From the NCBI GenBank assembly GCA_964639935.1, contig CAZXGT010000016.1:1-32333 (forward strand): a stretch of 32,333 bases of DNA, read 5' to 3'. Below the pieces are notes generated by a model. The model had not been told where the DNA came from, made no database searches, and was given only the letters and a program-made list of their open reading frames with translations. A program made the position numbers and the translations under genes. This document shows, piece after piece, positions 22,698-31,129 of the stretch (positions are counted from its first letter, which is position 1; each line of letters opens with the position of its first letter). This DNA comes from CALNYS01 sp964639935. GTDB lineage: Bacteria; Planctomycetota; Phycisphaerae; Phycisphaerales; UBA1924.

Positions 22698-25600
22698 ATG
22701 CAGCAGAAGACGCCGTTTCGCCGCAATCGCTTCCAGTCGCTCGTCGCTGCTTGCGTCCTGTTTGGGTTCCTTGTCGCGTTGCCCTCCGCGATGGCTCAGC
22801 AGACTCCGGCGGAGTCAGGCCCCGAGCAGTTGTCCGAGGTGGACCCGCCGCCCTCCCGCACGGAGCTCGAGGCGTCTCTCGAGGCGCTCCGGGCGACCGA
22901 AGGTCTCGATGAAGCCGCGCAGAGCGCGGCGATCGACCTCTACACCCAGGCCGTCGCCCTCGCCACGCGCGAGAGCGAGGCGAAGGCCCGCCTCGCCGAG
23001 TTTCGCAAGGCGCTCGAGGAGGCGCCCGCCCGCCTCGACGCCATTCGCGACGAGCTCAGCCGACCCGCCGAGGAGCCGGACGTCCAGCCTGCGCCCGACG
23101 CGACCCTCTCCCAACTCGAACAGTCGCTCGCCGAGGCCTCCGCCCGCCTCGACGCCGCGCGCCGCTCCGTCTCGGACCTCCGCGCCGAAGCGACCAGACG
23201 AGACGAGCGCCGCGCCGCCGCCGGCGCCCAGCTCGCCGCCGCGCGGGCCCAGCTCGCCGAGATCGACGACGCCCTCGCCGCCGCCGCCGCCGAGAGCGAG
23301 CCGCTCTACCTCACCGAGGCCCGCCGTGCCTTCCAGCTCGCCCAGCGTCAGGCGATCGTCACCGAGATCGCCGCGATCGAGGCCGAAAGCGCCTCCTACG
23401 AGGCCCGCCGCGAGCTGCTCCCGCTCAGACGCGACCTCGCCCAGCGCCGCGTCCAGCAGGCCGAGCAGGCCGTTGCGCGCTGGCAGCAGATCGTCGCCGA
23501 GCGCCGTCAGCAGCAGGCGCGCGAGGCCGAGCGCGAGGCGCGCCGCCTGGCCCGCGAGGCCGCCCGTCAGGATCCCGTTCTGCGCACCTACGCCGAAGCC
23601 ACCGCCGAACGCGCCGCCGAGCGCGCCGCTCCCGGAGGACTTTCCGAGCGCATCGACAACGTCGCCATTGAGACGGAGCGACGCCGCGGCGCTCTTCTCG
23701 ACCTCCACAAACGCTTCGACGCCATCCAGCGCCGCATCGACGCCACCGGACTCAACCGCGCCACCGGACTCCTCCTCCGACGACAGTTCGACGAGATGCC
23801 GGCGCCCTCTGTCGTCGCGCGTCGCGTCGCGATCACACAGGACGAACTCGAAGCCGTCCAGTACCAACTCATCGAGCTTCAAGAAGAACGCCTCGAGGCC
23901 GGCGACGTCGACGGCGTCGTCGAGCGCCTTCTCGAAGAGATCAACGGCAACCAGGACCCGCCCCGCGCCGACCTCGAGTCCGTCGCCCGCGATCTCGCCC
24001 TCGCCCGGCGCGATCTCCTCGACCAGCTCGTCACCGACGCCTCAACGCTCTTTGATCGCCTCGTCGAGCTCAACGCCGCCGAACGCGAGACCCTCGTCGC
24101 CGTGGAGGACTACCGCTCGTTTATTGAAGAACGCATCCTCTGGGTCCGTTCCATCGCCACCGGCGCGGTCCCGACGCCGACTCAGCTCGCCGCAAGCCTT
24201 CGCTGGCTCCTGAGCCCGCCCTCATGGGCCGCCGCCGCCTCCGTCACCGCCGACTACCTCGCCGCCCGCTGGGCCGCCGCCCTCGTCGCCCTCCTCGCCC
24301 TCCTCGCCCTCTGGCTCCTCGCCATCCGACAGCGCGCTCGCCTCGCGGAGCTTGGCGACCTCGTCTCCCGCTACCGCACCGACCGACTCTCCCACACCTT
24401 CCGCGCCCTTCTCGGCACGATCCTTCTCGCCCTCCCGCTCCCGGTCACGCTCATCTGCATCGGATGGACCCTCGCCCAGCCCGAGGACCAGGCCCCCGTC
24501 GCCCTCGCCGCCGGCGACGGCGTCGTCGCTGCTGGCGTCGTCCTGTTCATCCTCGAGCTTCTCCGGCAGACCGTCCGCCCACGGGGCCTCGCCGACGCCC
24601 ATTTCCGCTGGCCCGCCGTGTCGATCAAGGTCCTTCGCCACAACCTCCGATGGTTCACACCCCTCGCCGTGATCGGAACCGTCTTCATCGGCGCCATCGA
24701 AGCCCACGCCGACGAGACCATCACCGCCTCGCTCGGACGCGTGCTCCTCACCGTCGCCCTCATCGCCCTCTCCGTCTTTCTCTACCGCATCCTCCGTCCC
24801 GAGGGCCCCGTCCTCCGCCGCTTCATGGAGGACAACCGCTCCGGCTGGATCTCCCGCCTCCGCCACGTCTGGGCGCCGGTCATCATCGGTCTCCCCCTCG
24901 TGTTCCTCGTCCTGAGCTGGCTCGGCTTCCACTACACGGCCCTGAAGCTTCAGGAGCGTCTGGCGCTCACGCTCGTCCTCGGGCTCGCGCTCGTGATCAT
25001 CAACGGTTTGCTCCTCCGCTGGCTTTTCATCGCCAGGCGGCGAGTCGCCATCGAGGATGCGCGCCGCCGGCGCGATCAGGCCGTCGCACAGGCCAAGGCC
25101 GTCGCCGGGAAGAAGCCGCCGGCCGCCGCCACCTCACGATCACCCAGAACCGAAACCGCCGCCTCGCCCGCCCCGTCTTCGGCACAGAGCAAGAGCGACG
25201 CGCCCCCGGCTCCCATCGACGAGGACAAGCTCGACCTCCCCGCGCTCAGCGCGCAGGCCCGCCAGATCTTCTCCGCCGCCGTCACCGTCTTCGTCGTCAT
25301 CGGCCTCTTCGTGATCTGGGCCGAGGCCCTCCCCGCCCTCCGCATGCTCGAGCGCGTCCAGATCTACCCCGCCGTCCGAATCGTCGAGGCAAACCAGCCC
25401 GCACCCGTCCAGCTCGCTCGCGACCTCCAGCCCGACGCCCCGCCCCCGGGTCGCGTCGTCAACCCTCTCGGCGCCGAGTTTCAGAATCAAAGCGGCGTGT
25501 CCGCCGCCCCCTCTCAGTCCGCCGATGCCCAACCCGCTCACCCGCTCACCCTGGCCGATCTCGGGATCGCCATCCTGGTCCTCCTCGTCACTCTCATCGC

Positions 25601-26372
25601 CTTCCGAAACGTCCCGGGCCTCGTCGAGATCGTCATCCTGCAACGGCTACCCCTCGACGCCGGCTCTCGTTATGCGCTCTCCACCGTCCTCCGCTACGCC
25701 ATCGCCATCATCGGCATCGCCATCGCCTTCAACGCTCTCAACATCTCATGGGGACGCGTCCAGTGGCTCGCCGCCGCCCTCACCTTCGGCCTCGCCTTCG
25801 GACTCCAGGAGATCTTCGCCAACTTCGTCTCCGGCCTCATCATCCTCGGCGAGCGACCCGTCCGGCTTGGCGACACCGTCACCGTCGGCGGCGTCACCGG
25901 CAACATCACGCGCATCCGCATGCGCGCCACCACCGTCACCGACTGGGATCGCAAGGAACTCATCATCCCAAACAAGAACTTCATCACCGGCGAGGTCATC
26001 AACTGGACGCTCTCAGATCCCGTCCTCCGCCTCATCGTCCCCGTCGGCGTCTCCTACTCCTCGGACGTCGAACTCGTCGAACGTCTCCTTCTCGAGATCG
26101 CTCGCGAGAACGCGACGGTCCTCGACGACCCCGCCCCGCGCGTCCTCTTCACCAAGTTCGGAGATTCAACGCTCGACCACGAGCTCCGCGTCTATATCCC
26201 CCATATCGAACACCTCGTCACGACCTACCACCAGCTCCGCCAGGCGATCGTCAGGAAGTTCCGCGAGCACAGCGTCGAGATCGCCTTCCCCCAGCGCGAC
26301 CTCCACGTCCGCTCCATCGGCGACCTCGCCAAACTCGTCGATCGCCGGACCGATCTCGACGGCGCCGACTGA
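22698..26372 (+). CDS. Large MscK/KefA-like mechanosensitive channel protein
   Basis: A 1224-residue protein, similar in size to E. coli MscK. A signal peptide spans 1-33 (cleavage after 'AMA'). A long Ala/Glu/Arg-rich periplasmic coiled-coil region at ~45-480 corresponds to the MscS-porin-like domain. Multiple membrane helices run from ~510 to ~1030. They are interrupted at ~795-850 by an Ala/Pro/Ser-rich low-complexity linker, and near 900-950 by a second Pro-rich stretch. The C-terminal MscS core (~1020-1210) has 'LAFGLQEIFANFVSGLIIL', 'ERPVRLGDTVTVGG', 'DWDRKELIIPNKNFI' and 'VEIAFPQRDLHVR'. Such channels open under membrane tension to release solutes. It starts at ATG 22698 without a ribosome-binding site. 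It is divergent from a two-component system. Confidence 0.93.
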   Translation: MQQKTPFRRNRFQSLVAACVLFGFLVALPSAMAQQTPAESGPEQLSEVDPPPSRTELEASLEALRATEGLDEAAQSAAIDLYTQAVALATRESEAKARLAEFRKALEEAPARLDAIRDELSRPAEEPDVQPAPDATLSQLEQSLAEASARLDAARRSVSDLRAEATRRDERRAAAGAQLAAARAQLAEIDDALAAAAAESEPLYLTEARRAFQLAQRQAIVTEIAAIEAESASYEARRELLPLRRDLAQRRVQQAEQAVARWQQIVAERRQQQAREAEREARRLAREAARQDPVLRTYAEATAERAAERAAPGGLSERIDNVAIETERRRGALLDLHKRFDAIQRRIDATGLNRATGLLLRRQFDEMPAPSVVARRVAITQDELEAVQYQLIELQEERLEAGDVDGVVERLLEEINGNQDPPRADLESVARDLALARRDLLDQLVTDASTLFDRLVELNAAERETLVAVEDYRSFIEERILWVRSIATGAVPTPTQLAASLRWLLSPPSWAAAASVTADYLAARWAAALVALLALLALWLLAIRQRARLAELGDLVSRYRTDRLSHTFRALLGTILLALPLPVTLICIGWTLAQPEDQAPVALAAGDGVVAAGVVLFILELLRQTVRPRGLADAHFRWPAVSIKVLRHNLRWFTPLAVIGTVFIGAIEAHADETITASLGRVLLTVALIALSVFLYRILRPEGPVLRRFMEDNRSGWISRLRHVWAPVIIGLPLVFLVLSWLGFHYTALKLQERLALTLVLGLALVIINGLLLRWLFIARRRVAIEDARRRRDQAVAQAKAVAGKKPPAAATSRSPRTETAASPAPSSAQSKSDAPPAPIDEDKLDLPALSAQARQIFSAAVTVFVVIGLFVIWAEALPALRMLERVQIYPAVRIVEANQPAPVQLARDLQPDAPPPGRVVNPLGAEFQNQSGVSAAPSQSADAQPAHPLTLADLGIAILVLLVTLIAFRNVPGLVEIVILQRLPLDAGSRYALSTVLRYAIAIIGIAIAFNALNISWGRVQWLAAALTFGLAFGLQEIFANFVSGLIILGERPVRLGDTVTVGGVTGNITRIRMRATTVTDWDRKELIIPNKNFITGEVINWTLSDPVLRLIVPVGVSYSSDVELVERLLLEIARENATVLDDPAPRVLFTKFGDSTLDHELRVYIPHIEHLVTTYHQLRQAIVRKFREHSVEIAFPQRDLHVRSIGDLAKLVDRRTDLDGAD

Positions 26373-26495
26373 ACACGCGAGCTTTGGGCCCGCCCCGGAG
26401 CTCCGATAACACCTCAAGACTCCGCGTCGAATCCAGCCCGCAGGGGTTCACCGCCGAAGCGCGATGGCCGATCAAACTACCTGAGGAGGTGGTCA

Positions 26496-26930
26496 ATGCG
26501 GTTGTTTCAGCTTCTGTACGTGAGTCGCGCATTCGGAGGGGTCTCCGATGAGATGCTCAGGGACATCCACCGCACCGCCTCAGCCCACAACGCTCACCTG
26601 GGCGTCACGGGCCTGCTCCTCTCGAGCCGGGGCCACTTCTTCCAGATCCTCGAGGGCTCGCCCGTCGCCGTCGCGAACCTCTACAGCGTCATCGAAGAAG
26701 ACGCCCGGCACACCGACAGCCGCGTCGTCTACTTCGGTCCCGCGGAAAAACGCTGCTTCCCGCACTGGACGATGGGCGTCCTCGACCTCGACGAGCCGGC
26801 CCATGACGACGCCAGCGTCACCGAACTCTGGCGACTCCTCAACGAGGACGACGCCCCCCAAAGCGTCCGACGGGCGAACCTCATCGAGATCTGCGAAACC
26901 TTCCGCGGCCTTCTTCAGCGCGCCGCCTAG
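26496..26930 (+). CDS. BLUF-domain blue-light receptor (short, single domain)
   Basis: A 144-residue protein that is almost entirely a BLUF domain, which binds FAD and senses blue light. The photoactive residues are all present: Y8 ('LLYVS'), N32 ('AHNAHLGVTGLLL'), Q50 ('FFQILEG'), and W91 and M93 ('HWTMGVLDL'). The C-terminal ~45 residues form a helical cap; there is no output enzyme domain, so it would act through a partner protein. AGGAGGT at 26484-26490 lies 5 nt before the ATG, one of the strongest ribosome-binding sites in the window. It starts 123 nt after the channel gene, and its stop directly abuts the stop of the convergent DCC gene. The partner cannot be identified here. Confidence 0.93.
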   Translation: MRLFQLLYVSRAFGGVSDEMLRDIHRTASAHNAHLGVTGLLLSSRGHFFQILEGSPVAVANLYSVIEEDARHTDSRVVYFGPAEKRCFPHWTMGVLDLDEPAHDDASVTELWRLLNEDDAPQSVRRANLIEICETFRGLLQRAA

Positions 26931-27302
26931 TCAGCCCTCGCCCCCGGTCTCGCAAACCTCGCACGCGTCGCGCGATCGGTTCGCCGCGATGCGGTCATAG
27001 ACGACCCGCCCCAGGCGCGAGACGCCCGGCAGCCACAGGACCAGCGCCGGAAGCAACCCGAGCGGCGTCTGCGCCAGCGCCCTCCGCACCGCGGCGAACC
27101 CCACGAGCACGCCGCCGCCGCTCGTCCGCATCGGCATCCCGCGCATCGCCGCGTCCCGATCGACCGGAAGATCCTCAGGATCCACCCGCGTCAGGTCGCG
27201 CATCTCAAGACGCCCGAGCCAGTCAAGCCGCTTGAGCCACCGGGTCGACCGCCGGCACATCCCGCACGCCCCGTCGTAATAGATCACGTCCCGGTCGCTC
27301 AT
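26931..27302 (-). CDS. DCC-family thiol-disulfide oxidoreductase-like protein (DUF393)
   Basis: A 123-residue protein. It opens with 'DVIYYDGACGMCRRSTRWLKR', the DxxCGxC signature that names the family (D10, C13, C16). A second CxxC pair lies at the extreme C-terminus (C114, C117). A hydrophobic stretch 'LLPALVLWLPG' precedes it. A thioredoxin-like fold is assumed for the family; the function is unknown. The ATG at 27302 is chosen over an upstream extension because the family starts a few residues before the motif. It follows the secreted hypothetical gene by 8 nt and so is the third gene of a gyrB transcript. Its stop (26931-26933) touches the BLUF stop with no intervening base. Confidence 0.88.
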   Translation of the reverse strand: MSDRDVIYYDGACGMCRRSTRWLKRLDWLGRLEMRDLTRVDPEDLPVDRDAAMRGMPMRTSGGGVLVGFAAVRRALAQTPLGLLPALVLWLPGVSRLGRVVYDRIAANRSRDACEVCETGGEG

Positions 27303-27310
27303 CGGTCCAT

Positions 27311-28369
27311 TCAAGGCGCGACGACCACCGCGAGCCACAGCTCGACCACGCCTCCGGCTGCGCCCGCCGCCCCGGGCTGCACCGAAACCGTCAGCGTCTC
27401 CTCGACCTCCGTCGCCGCCACGGACGCCGCCAGCGCCGCTCGCCCGCGATCCCCCTCCGCCCGCACGCTAAAGAGCGCCCTCGACCCCGCCCAGGCGCTC
27501 ACCAGCGCGTCGCTCCACTTCCGCGATCGCTCCGGCGCCGTCGCCGCGCCGAACACGCCCACCGTTCCCGGCTCAAGCCGCCACGTCGCCCGCGCCGGCG
27601 CGCGCGCAAGCAGACCGCCGCCCTCAAGCGGCTCCATCCCGTCGCTCGTGCTCGGCGTCCCCGCCGGCCGCACGACCGCCCCCGCGCGCGTGATCGCCGC
27701 GATCTCGCCCCGATGGAACTGCCCGAGGCGACCGCCCGCCATCTCGACAACAACGCCGCGACCGCCCGCGTTCTCCCGCACCGACTCGGCCGCCAGAACG
27801 CCGCCATGACGCAGCCAGACCGCCATCCCCTCAGGCGCCATCCGCCCCTCTCCGAGCCGAACGCCCGCCACGCGGTCCCACCCGGCGCGGATCCGCCCGA
27901 TCGCCGACTCCACGATCACGCCCTCCCCGGTCAGCGACACGCGCCCGAGCGCCTCATCCCCGTTGGCGAAGCGAACGCCGACCTCCGCCGGCGGCTCGCC
28001 ACCGGGTCGGATCGCCGCGACATCATCGATCGCCAGCGAGAACTCGCCGAGCCGCGGCGAGCGCCACCGGACCGCCCCGCCTCGAACCTCCGCCAGCTCC
28101 CCCGGGAGGCGCTGACCGTCGGCCAGTTCGATCATCGGCCCCGGGGCTTCGAGCGGACGCGTCGCCGCCACGCTGACCACGGCGACCCACGCGACCCCCT
28201 CGCCCGGGAGCCCGTCGATCACCCGCGAGGCGCCGTCGCGGTCGATCGCCATCCACGCGCGCGACACCGCCTCGGGCGTCGCCTCCTCCGGCGCCTGCGC
28301 GATCGCCAGAGCCCCAAAGGCCCACGCGAGCGCCAGCGCAAACGGGCTAAACGTCGAGCGATTCAACAT
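27311..28369 (-). CDS. Secreted hypothetical protein coupled to gyrB
   Basis: A 352-residue protein I cannot assign to a characterised family. A signal peptide is clear ('FALALAWAFGALAIAQA', residues ~9-26). The middle contains recurring beta-rich units of the form 'ADGQRLPGELAEVRGGAVRWRSP ... FSLAIDDVAAIRPGG', then 'NGDEALGRVSLTGEGVIVES', then 'LRHGGVLAAESVRENAGGRGVVVEMAGG'. These look like degenerate repeats that evaluate 'use of a quantity in place of' strands ending in a V-x-x-I/V-R turn. Such proteins occur in planctomycete genomes. The C-terminal ~100 residues ('SRKWSDALVSAW', 'RALFSVRAEGD') may be a carbohydrate-binding-like sandwich. The ATG at 28369 overlaps the gyrB end by 23 nt. 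A longer frame upstream is a gyrB shadow. Confidence 0.7.
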   Translation of the reverse strand: MLNRSTFSPFALALAWAFGALAIAQAPEEATPEAVSRAWMAIDRDGASRVIDGLPGEGVAWVAVVSVAATRPLEAPGPMIELADGQRLPGELAEVRGGAVRWRSPRLGEFSLAIDDVAAIRPGGEPPAEVGVRFANGDEALGRVSLTGEGVIVESAIGRIRAGWDRVAGVRLGEGRMAPEGMAVWLRHGGVLAAESVRENAGGRGVVVEMAGGRLGQFHRGEIAAITRAGAVVRPAGTPSTSDGMEPLEGGGLLARAPARATWRLEPGTVGVFGAATAPERSRKWSDALVSAWAGSRALFSVRAEGDRGRAALAASVAATEVEETLTVSVQPGAAGAAGGVVELWLAVVVAP

Positions 28370-31013
28370 CGAGCGCGTGATCCTCGATGTACTGGCGACG
28401 CCGCTCCACGTTCTCGCCCATGAGCGTCGCGAAGAGCGCATCGGCCTCGCTCGCCTCGTCCCACGCGACGCGGAGCAGCGTGCGCTTCTCCTTGTCCATC
28501 GTGGTCTCCCAGAGCTGGTCCGGGTTCATCTCGCCGAGGCCCTTGAATCGCTTGACCTCGATGCCGCGACGCCCGACCTCGTGGAGCTTCTCGAGAATCG
28601 CCGGCACGTTCGCCGCCTCGACCACCCTGCCCACGTCCTGCTCGTCGCCGTTCTCGCCCGCGGAAGACGACGCCTTGCCCGTCGTCCGCCACGCGTACTT
28701 GGTCGGCAGGCGCTCGCCCGTCACCGCCTCCTCCTGCACCAGCGCGTAGTCCGCCGCGTCGATCCCCGCCTCGCCGAGCTGACCGATGATCCGCACCAGT
28801 TCCTTGTTCTCGTGCAGCTCGCGGATGGTCGCCGCCGGACCCCGCCGCGCGTCTTCCGCGACGTCGCGCTCCTCCTCGGGCGCCTCTTCCTCCACGAGGT
28901 CCGCGATCCGCAGGCCCTCGCGCTTCACGATGTCGTGCGCCTCTTCCTCGCTCCAGGCGAAGGCGTCCCCGCCCGGCCACTGGAGCCGAACCGATGGGAG
29001 CCGCCCCTCGCCGGCCGGGTCGGCGTCGCGCGTCGCGAGCAGATCCGGGAAGGTCACGCCGCGCCGCTCGACCACCTCCACCAGCTCGCGGAGGCGCCGG
29101 AGCGTCTTGACCGCCCGCCGGAGCTCGTCGCCCTCGAGCTCGCGGACGATCGCCGGGCGCCCCTGGTCGTCCGTGTCGGAAAGGTCGCGGACGAGCAGCG
29201 TTGAGTTCTCGAGGCCGAGCTCGGTCAGCACGTCATCCATCTTCGCGTCGTTGAGCACGTACTGGCTCTTCTTGCCGCGGGTCACCATGTACAGCGGCGG
29301 CTGCGCGATGTAGACCCGGCCCCGACGGATGAGCTCGTTCATCTGCCGGAAGAAGAAGGTCAACAGGAGCGTCGCGATGTGCGAGCCGTCGACGTCGGCG
29401 TCACACATGATGATGACCTTGCCGTAGCGCAGCTTCGAGATGTCGAAGTCCTCGCCGATCCCGCACTTGAGCGCGCTGATGATCACGCGGATCTCCTCGA
29501 AGCCGAGGATCTTGTCGAGCCGCGCCTTCTCGACGTTCAGGATCTTGCCCTTCAGCGGCAAGATCGCCTGCGTGTCGATGTCCCGGCCCTGCTTGGCGGA
29601 CCCGCCCGCCGAATCGCCCTCGACGATGAACAGCTCGCTCTCGTCGACGTTCTTCGTCTTGCAGTCGGCGAGCTTTGCGGGCATCGAGCCGCTCTCAAGC
29701 GCGCTCTTGCGCCGGGTCAGCTCGCGCGCCCGGCGCGCCGCCTCGCGCGCCTGCGCCGCGATCACCGCCTTCTGGCAGATCCGCTTCGCCTCGCTCGGGT
29801 GCTCCTCCAGCCACTCATCGAGCTTCTGCCCGACGATTGACGAGACGAACCCCTCGATCTCCGTGTTCCGGAGCTTGCCCTTGGTCTGCCCCTCGAACTG
29901 CGGCTCCGGCAGCTTCACCGACACGATCGCCGTGAGCCCCTCGCGCAGGTCGTCGCCCGAGGGCGTCGGGTCCCGCTCCTTGATGATCCCGCTCTTTCGC
30001 GCGTAGCTGTTGAGCGTCCGCGTCAGCGCCGTCTTCAGGCCCGAGATGTGCGTCCCGCCGTCGACCGTCCGGATGTTGTTGGCGAAGGAGAGCACGCTCT
30101 CGGTGTAGCCGTCGTGGTACTGCATGGCGATCTCGCACACGAGATCGCCGCGATCGGTCGGCTGCTCGCCCAGCAGATGGATGACATCGGTGACGGTGTT
30201 GCGCGCCTCGTTGAGGTGCCTGGCGTAGGCCGCGAGGCCGTCGTCATATCGGAACGCGTCGCGCTTGGGCTCCCCGTCGACGCCCACCCGCTCGTCGGCG
30301 AGCTTGATGGTCACGCCCGGGTTCAGGTACGCCAGCTCGCGCAGGCGGCTCTGCACGGTCTGATAGGAGAAATCGAGGCCCGCCTCGAAGATCTCAGGGT
30401 CCGGCTTGAACGTGACGCGCGTGCCCGTCGCCCGGGCGTCTGAGGGCGTCTCGTCGTCGATCGCGCGGAGCGGGCGATTCACCACGCCCCGCTCGAAGCC
30501 GATCAGATATGTCTTGCCGTCGCGACGGATCTCGACCTCGACGCTCTCCGAGAGCGCGTTGACGCACGAGATGCCCACGCCGTGAAGCCCGCCGGAAACC
30601 TTGTAGGCCGATGAATCCCCGCCGAACTTGCCGCCCGCGTGCAGCACGGTCATCACGACCTCGACCGCGGGCTTGCCGTTGAGCGCCGGGTTCTGGTGGC
30701 TCATCGTATCGACCGGGATGCCCGAGCCGTCGTCCGTGACCGAGCACGAGCCGTCGGCGTGGAGCCTCACGGAGACCGTCGTCGCCCGCCCCGCCATCGC
30801 CTCGTCGATCGAGTTGTCCACCGCCTCCCAGATGAGCTGATGCAAGCCCGATTCGCCGGTGTCGCCGATGTACATGCCCGGCCGCTTGCGGACGGCCTCG
30901 AGGCCCTCCAGCACGCGAATCTGCGCCGCGCCGTAATCGGTCTTCTTCGCCGGGGCCTCCGCGGCCTCGGTCGAAACGCTCGTGGGGTTCTCGTCGCTCA
31001 TCGTCTGGCTCAT
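28347..31013 (-). CDS. gyrB: DNA gyrase subunit B
   Basis: An 888-residue type II topoisomerase ATPase subunit that, with GyrA, introduces negative supercoils. The GHKL ATPase has E63 and N67 in 'EAVDNSIDEAMAG', then 'DDGSGIPVD' and 'GGLHGVGISCVNALS'; the transducer has 'QTKGKL'. The Toprim domain has 'FIVEGDSAGGSAKQGRD' and 'IIMCDADVDGSHI', and the C-terminus has 'RFKGLGEMNPDQLWETTMD'. Between these Toprim parts is an insert of roughly 170-200 acidic residues, as in Gram-negative GyrB. The ATG at 31013 has GAGGGAA just upstream; a later ATG at 31001 is an alternative. No gyrA neighbour is seen. Downstream it overlaps a secreted hypothetical gene by 23 nt. Confidence 0.97.
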   Translation of the reverse strand: MSQTMSDENPTSVSTEAAEAPAKKTDYGAAQIRVLEGLEAVRKRPGMYIGDTGESGLHQLIWEAVDNSIDEAMAGRATTVSVRLHADGSCSVTDDGSGIPVDTMSHQNPALNGKPAVEVVMTVLHAGGKFGGDSSAYKVSGGLHGVGISCVNALSESVEVEIRRDGKTYLIGFERGVVNRPLRAIDDETPSDARATGTRVTFKPDPEIFEAGLDFSYQTVQSRLRELAYLNPGVTIKLADERVGVDGEPKRDAFRYDDGLAAYARHLNEARNTVTDVIHLLGEQPTDRGDLVCEIAMQYHDGYTESVLSFANNIRTVDGGTHISGLKTALTRTLNSYARKSGIIKERDPTPSGDDLREGLTAIVSVKLPEPQFEGQTKGKLRNTEIEGFVSSIVGQKLDEWLEEHPSEAKRICQKAVIAAQAREAARRARELTRRKSALESGSMPAKLADCKTKNVDESELFIVEGDSAGGSAKQGRDIDTQAILPLKGKILNVEKARLDKILGFEEIRVIISALKCGIGEDFDISKLRYGKVIIMCDADVDGSHIATLLLTFFFRQMNELIRRGRVYIAQPPLYMVTRGKKSQYVLNDAKMDDVLTELGLENSTLLVRDLSDTDDQGRPAIVRELEGDELRRAVKTLRRLRELVEVVERRGVTFPDLLATRDADPAGEGRLPSVRLQWPGGDAFAWSEEEAHDIVKREGLRIADLVEEEAPEEERDVAEDARRGPAATIRELHENKELVRIIGQLGEAGIDAADYALVQEEAVTGERLPTKYAWRTTGKASSSAGENGDEQDVGRVVEAANVPAILEKLHEVGRRGIEVKRFKGLGEMNPDQLWETTMDKEKRTLLRVAWDEASEADALFATLMGENVERRRQYIEDHALDVESLDV

Positions 31014-31035
31014 CGCTTCCCTCAAAGGGACAGGC

Positions 31036-31055
31036 GGCCCGCCGCTCGGCGGGCC
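31036..31055 (-). other. Perfect 9-bp hairpin in the gyrB leader
   Basis: GGCCCGCCG (31036-31044) and CGGCGGGCC (31047-31055) are exact inverted repeats; sterically 8 bp with a 4-nt loop. It lies between the candidate gyrB -10 box and the ATG, so it would be in the 5' untranslated region. Alternatively it could end the upstream L,D-transpeptidase transcript; the minus-strand bases after it contain only a short T-stretch (CCCTTTG). Confidence 0.5.
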
Positions 31056-31072
31056 CGCCGGAAGTAGCGATG

Positions 31073-31078
31073 ATTATA
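31073..31078 (-). promoter_or_regulatory. Candidate gyrB promoter (-10 TATAAT)
   Basis: A perfect TATAAT on the minus strand, 59 nt before the gyrB ATG. The best -35 candidate 16 nt upstream is GTCTTG, which is poor. Transcription would start near 31066 and give a leader of about 50 nt containing the hairpin. A weak GGCGCC inverted repeat (31109-31114 and 31120-31125) just after the upstream gene could help end its transcript. Confidence 0.5.
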
Positions 31079-31129
31079 GGCGAATCACGCGCCCCAAGAC
31101 GCCTCGCCGGCGCCGCCCGGGCGCCCGCC

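Noticed and set aside
24224..26551. A 775-codon open frame on the plus strand
   Set aside because: Overlaps the MscK-like gene in another frame; Arg/Pro/His-rich with no domain.
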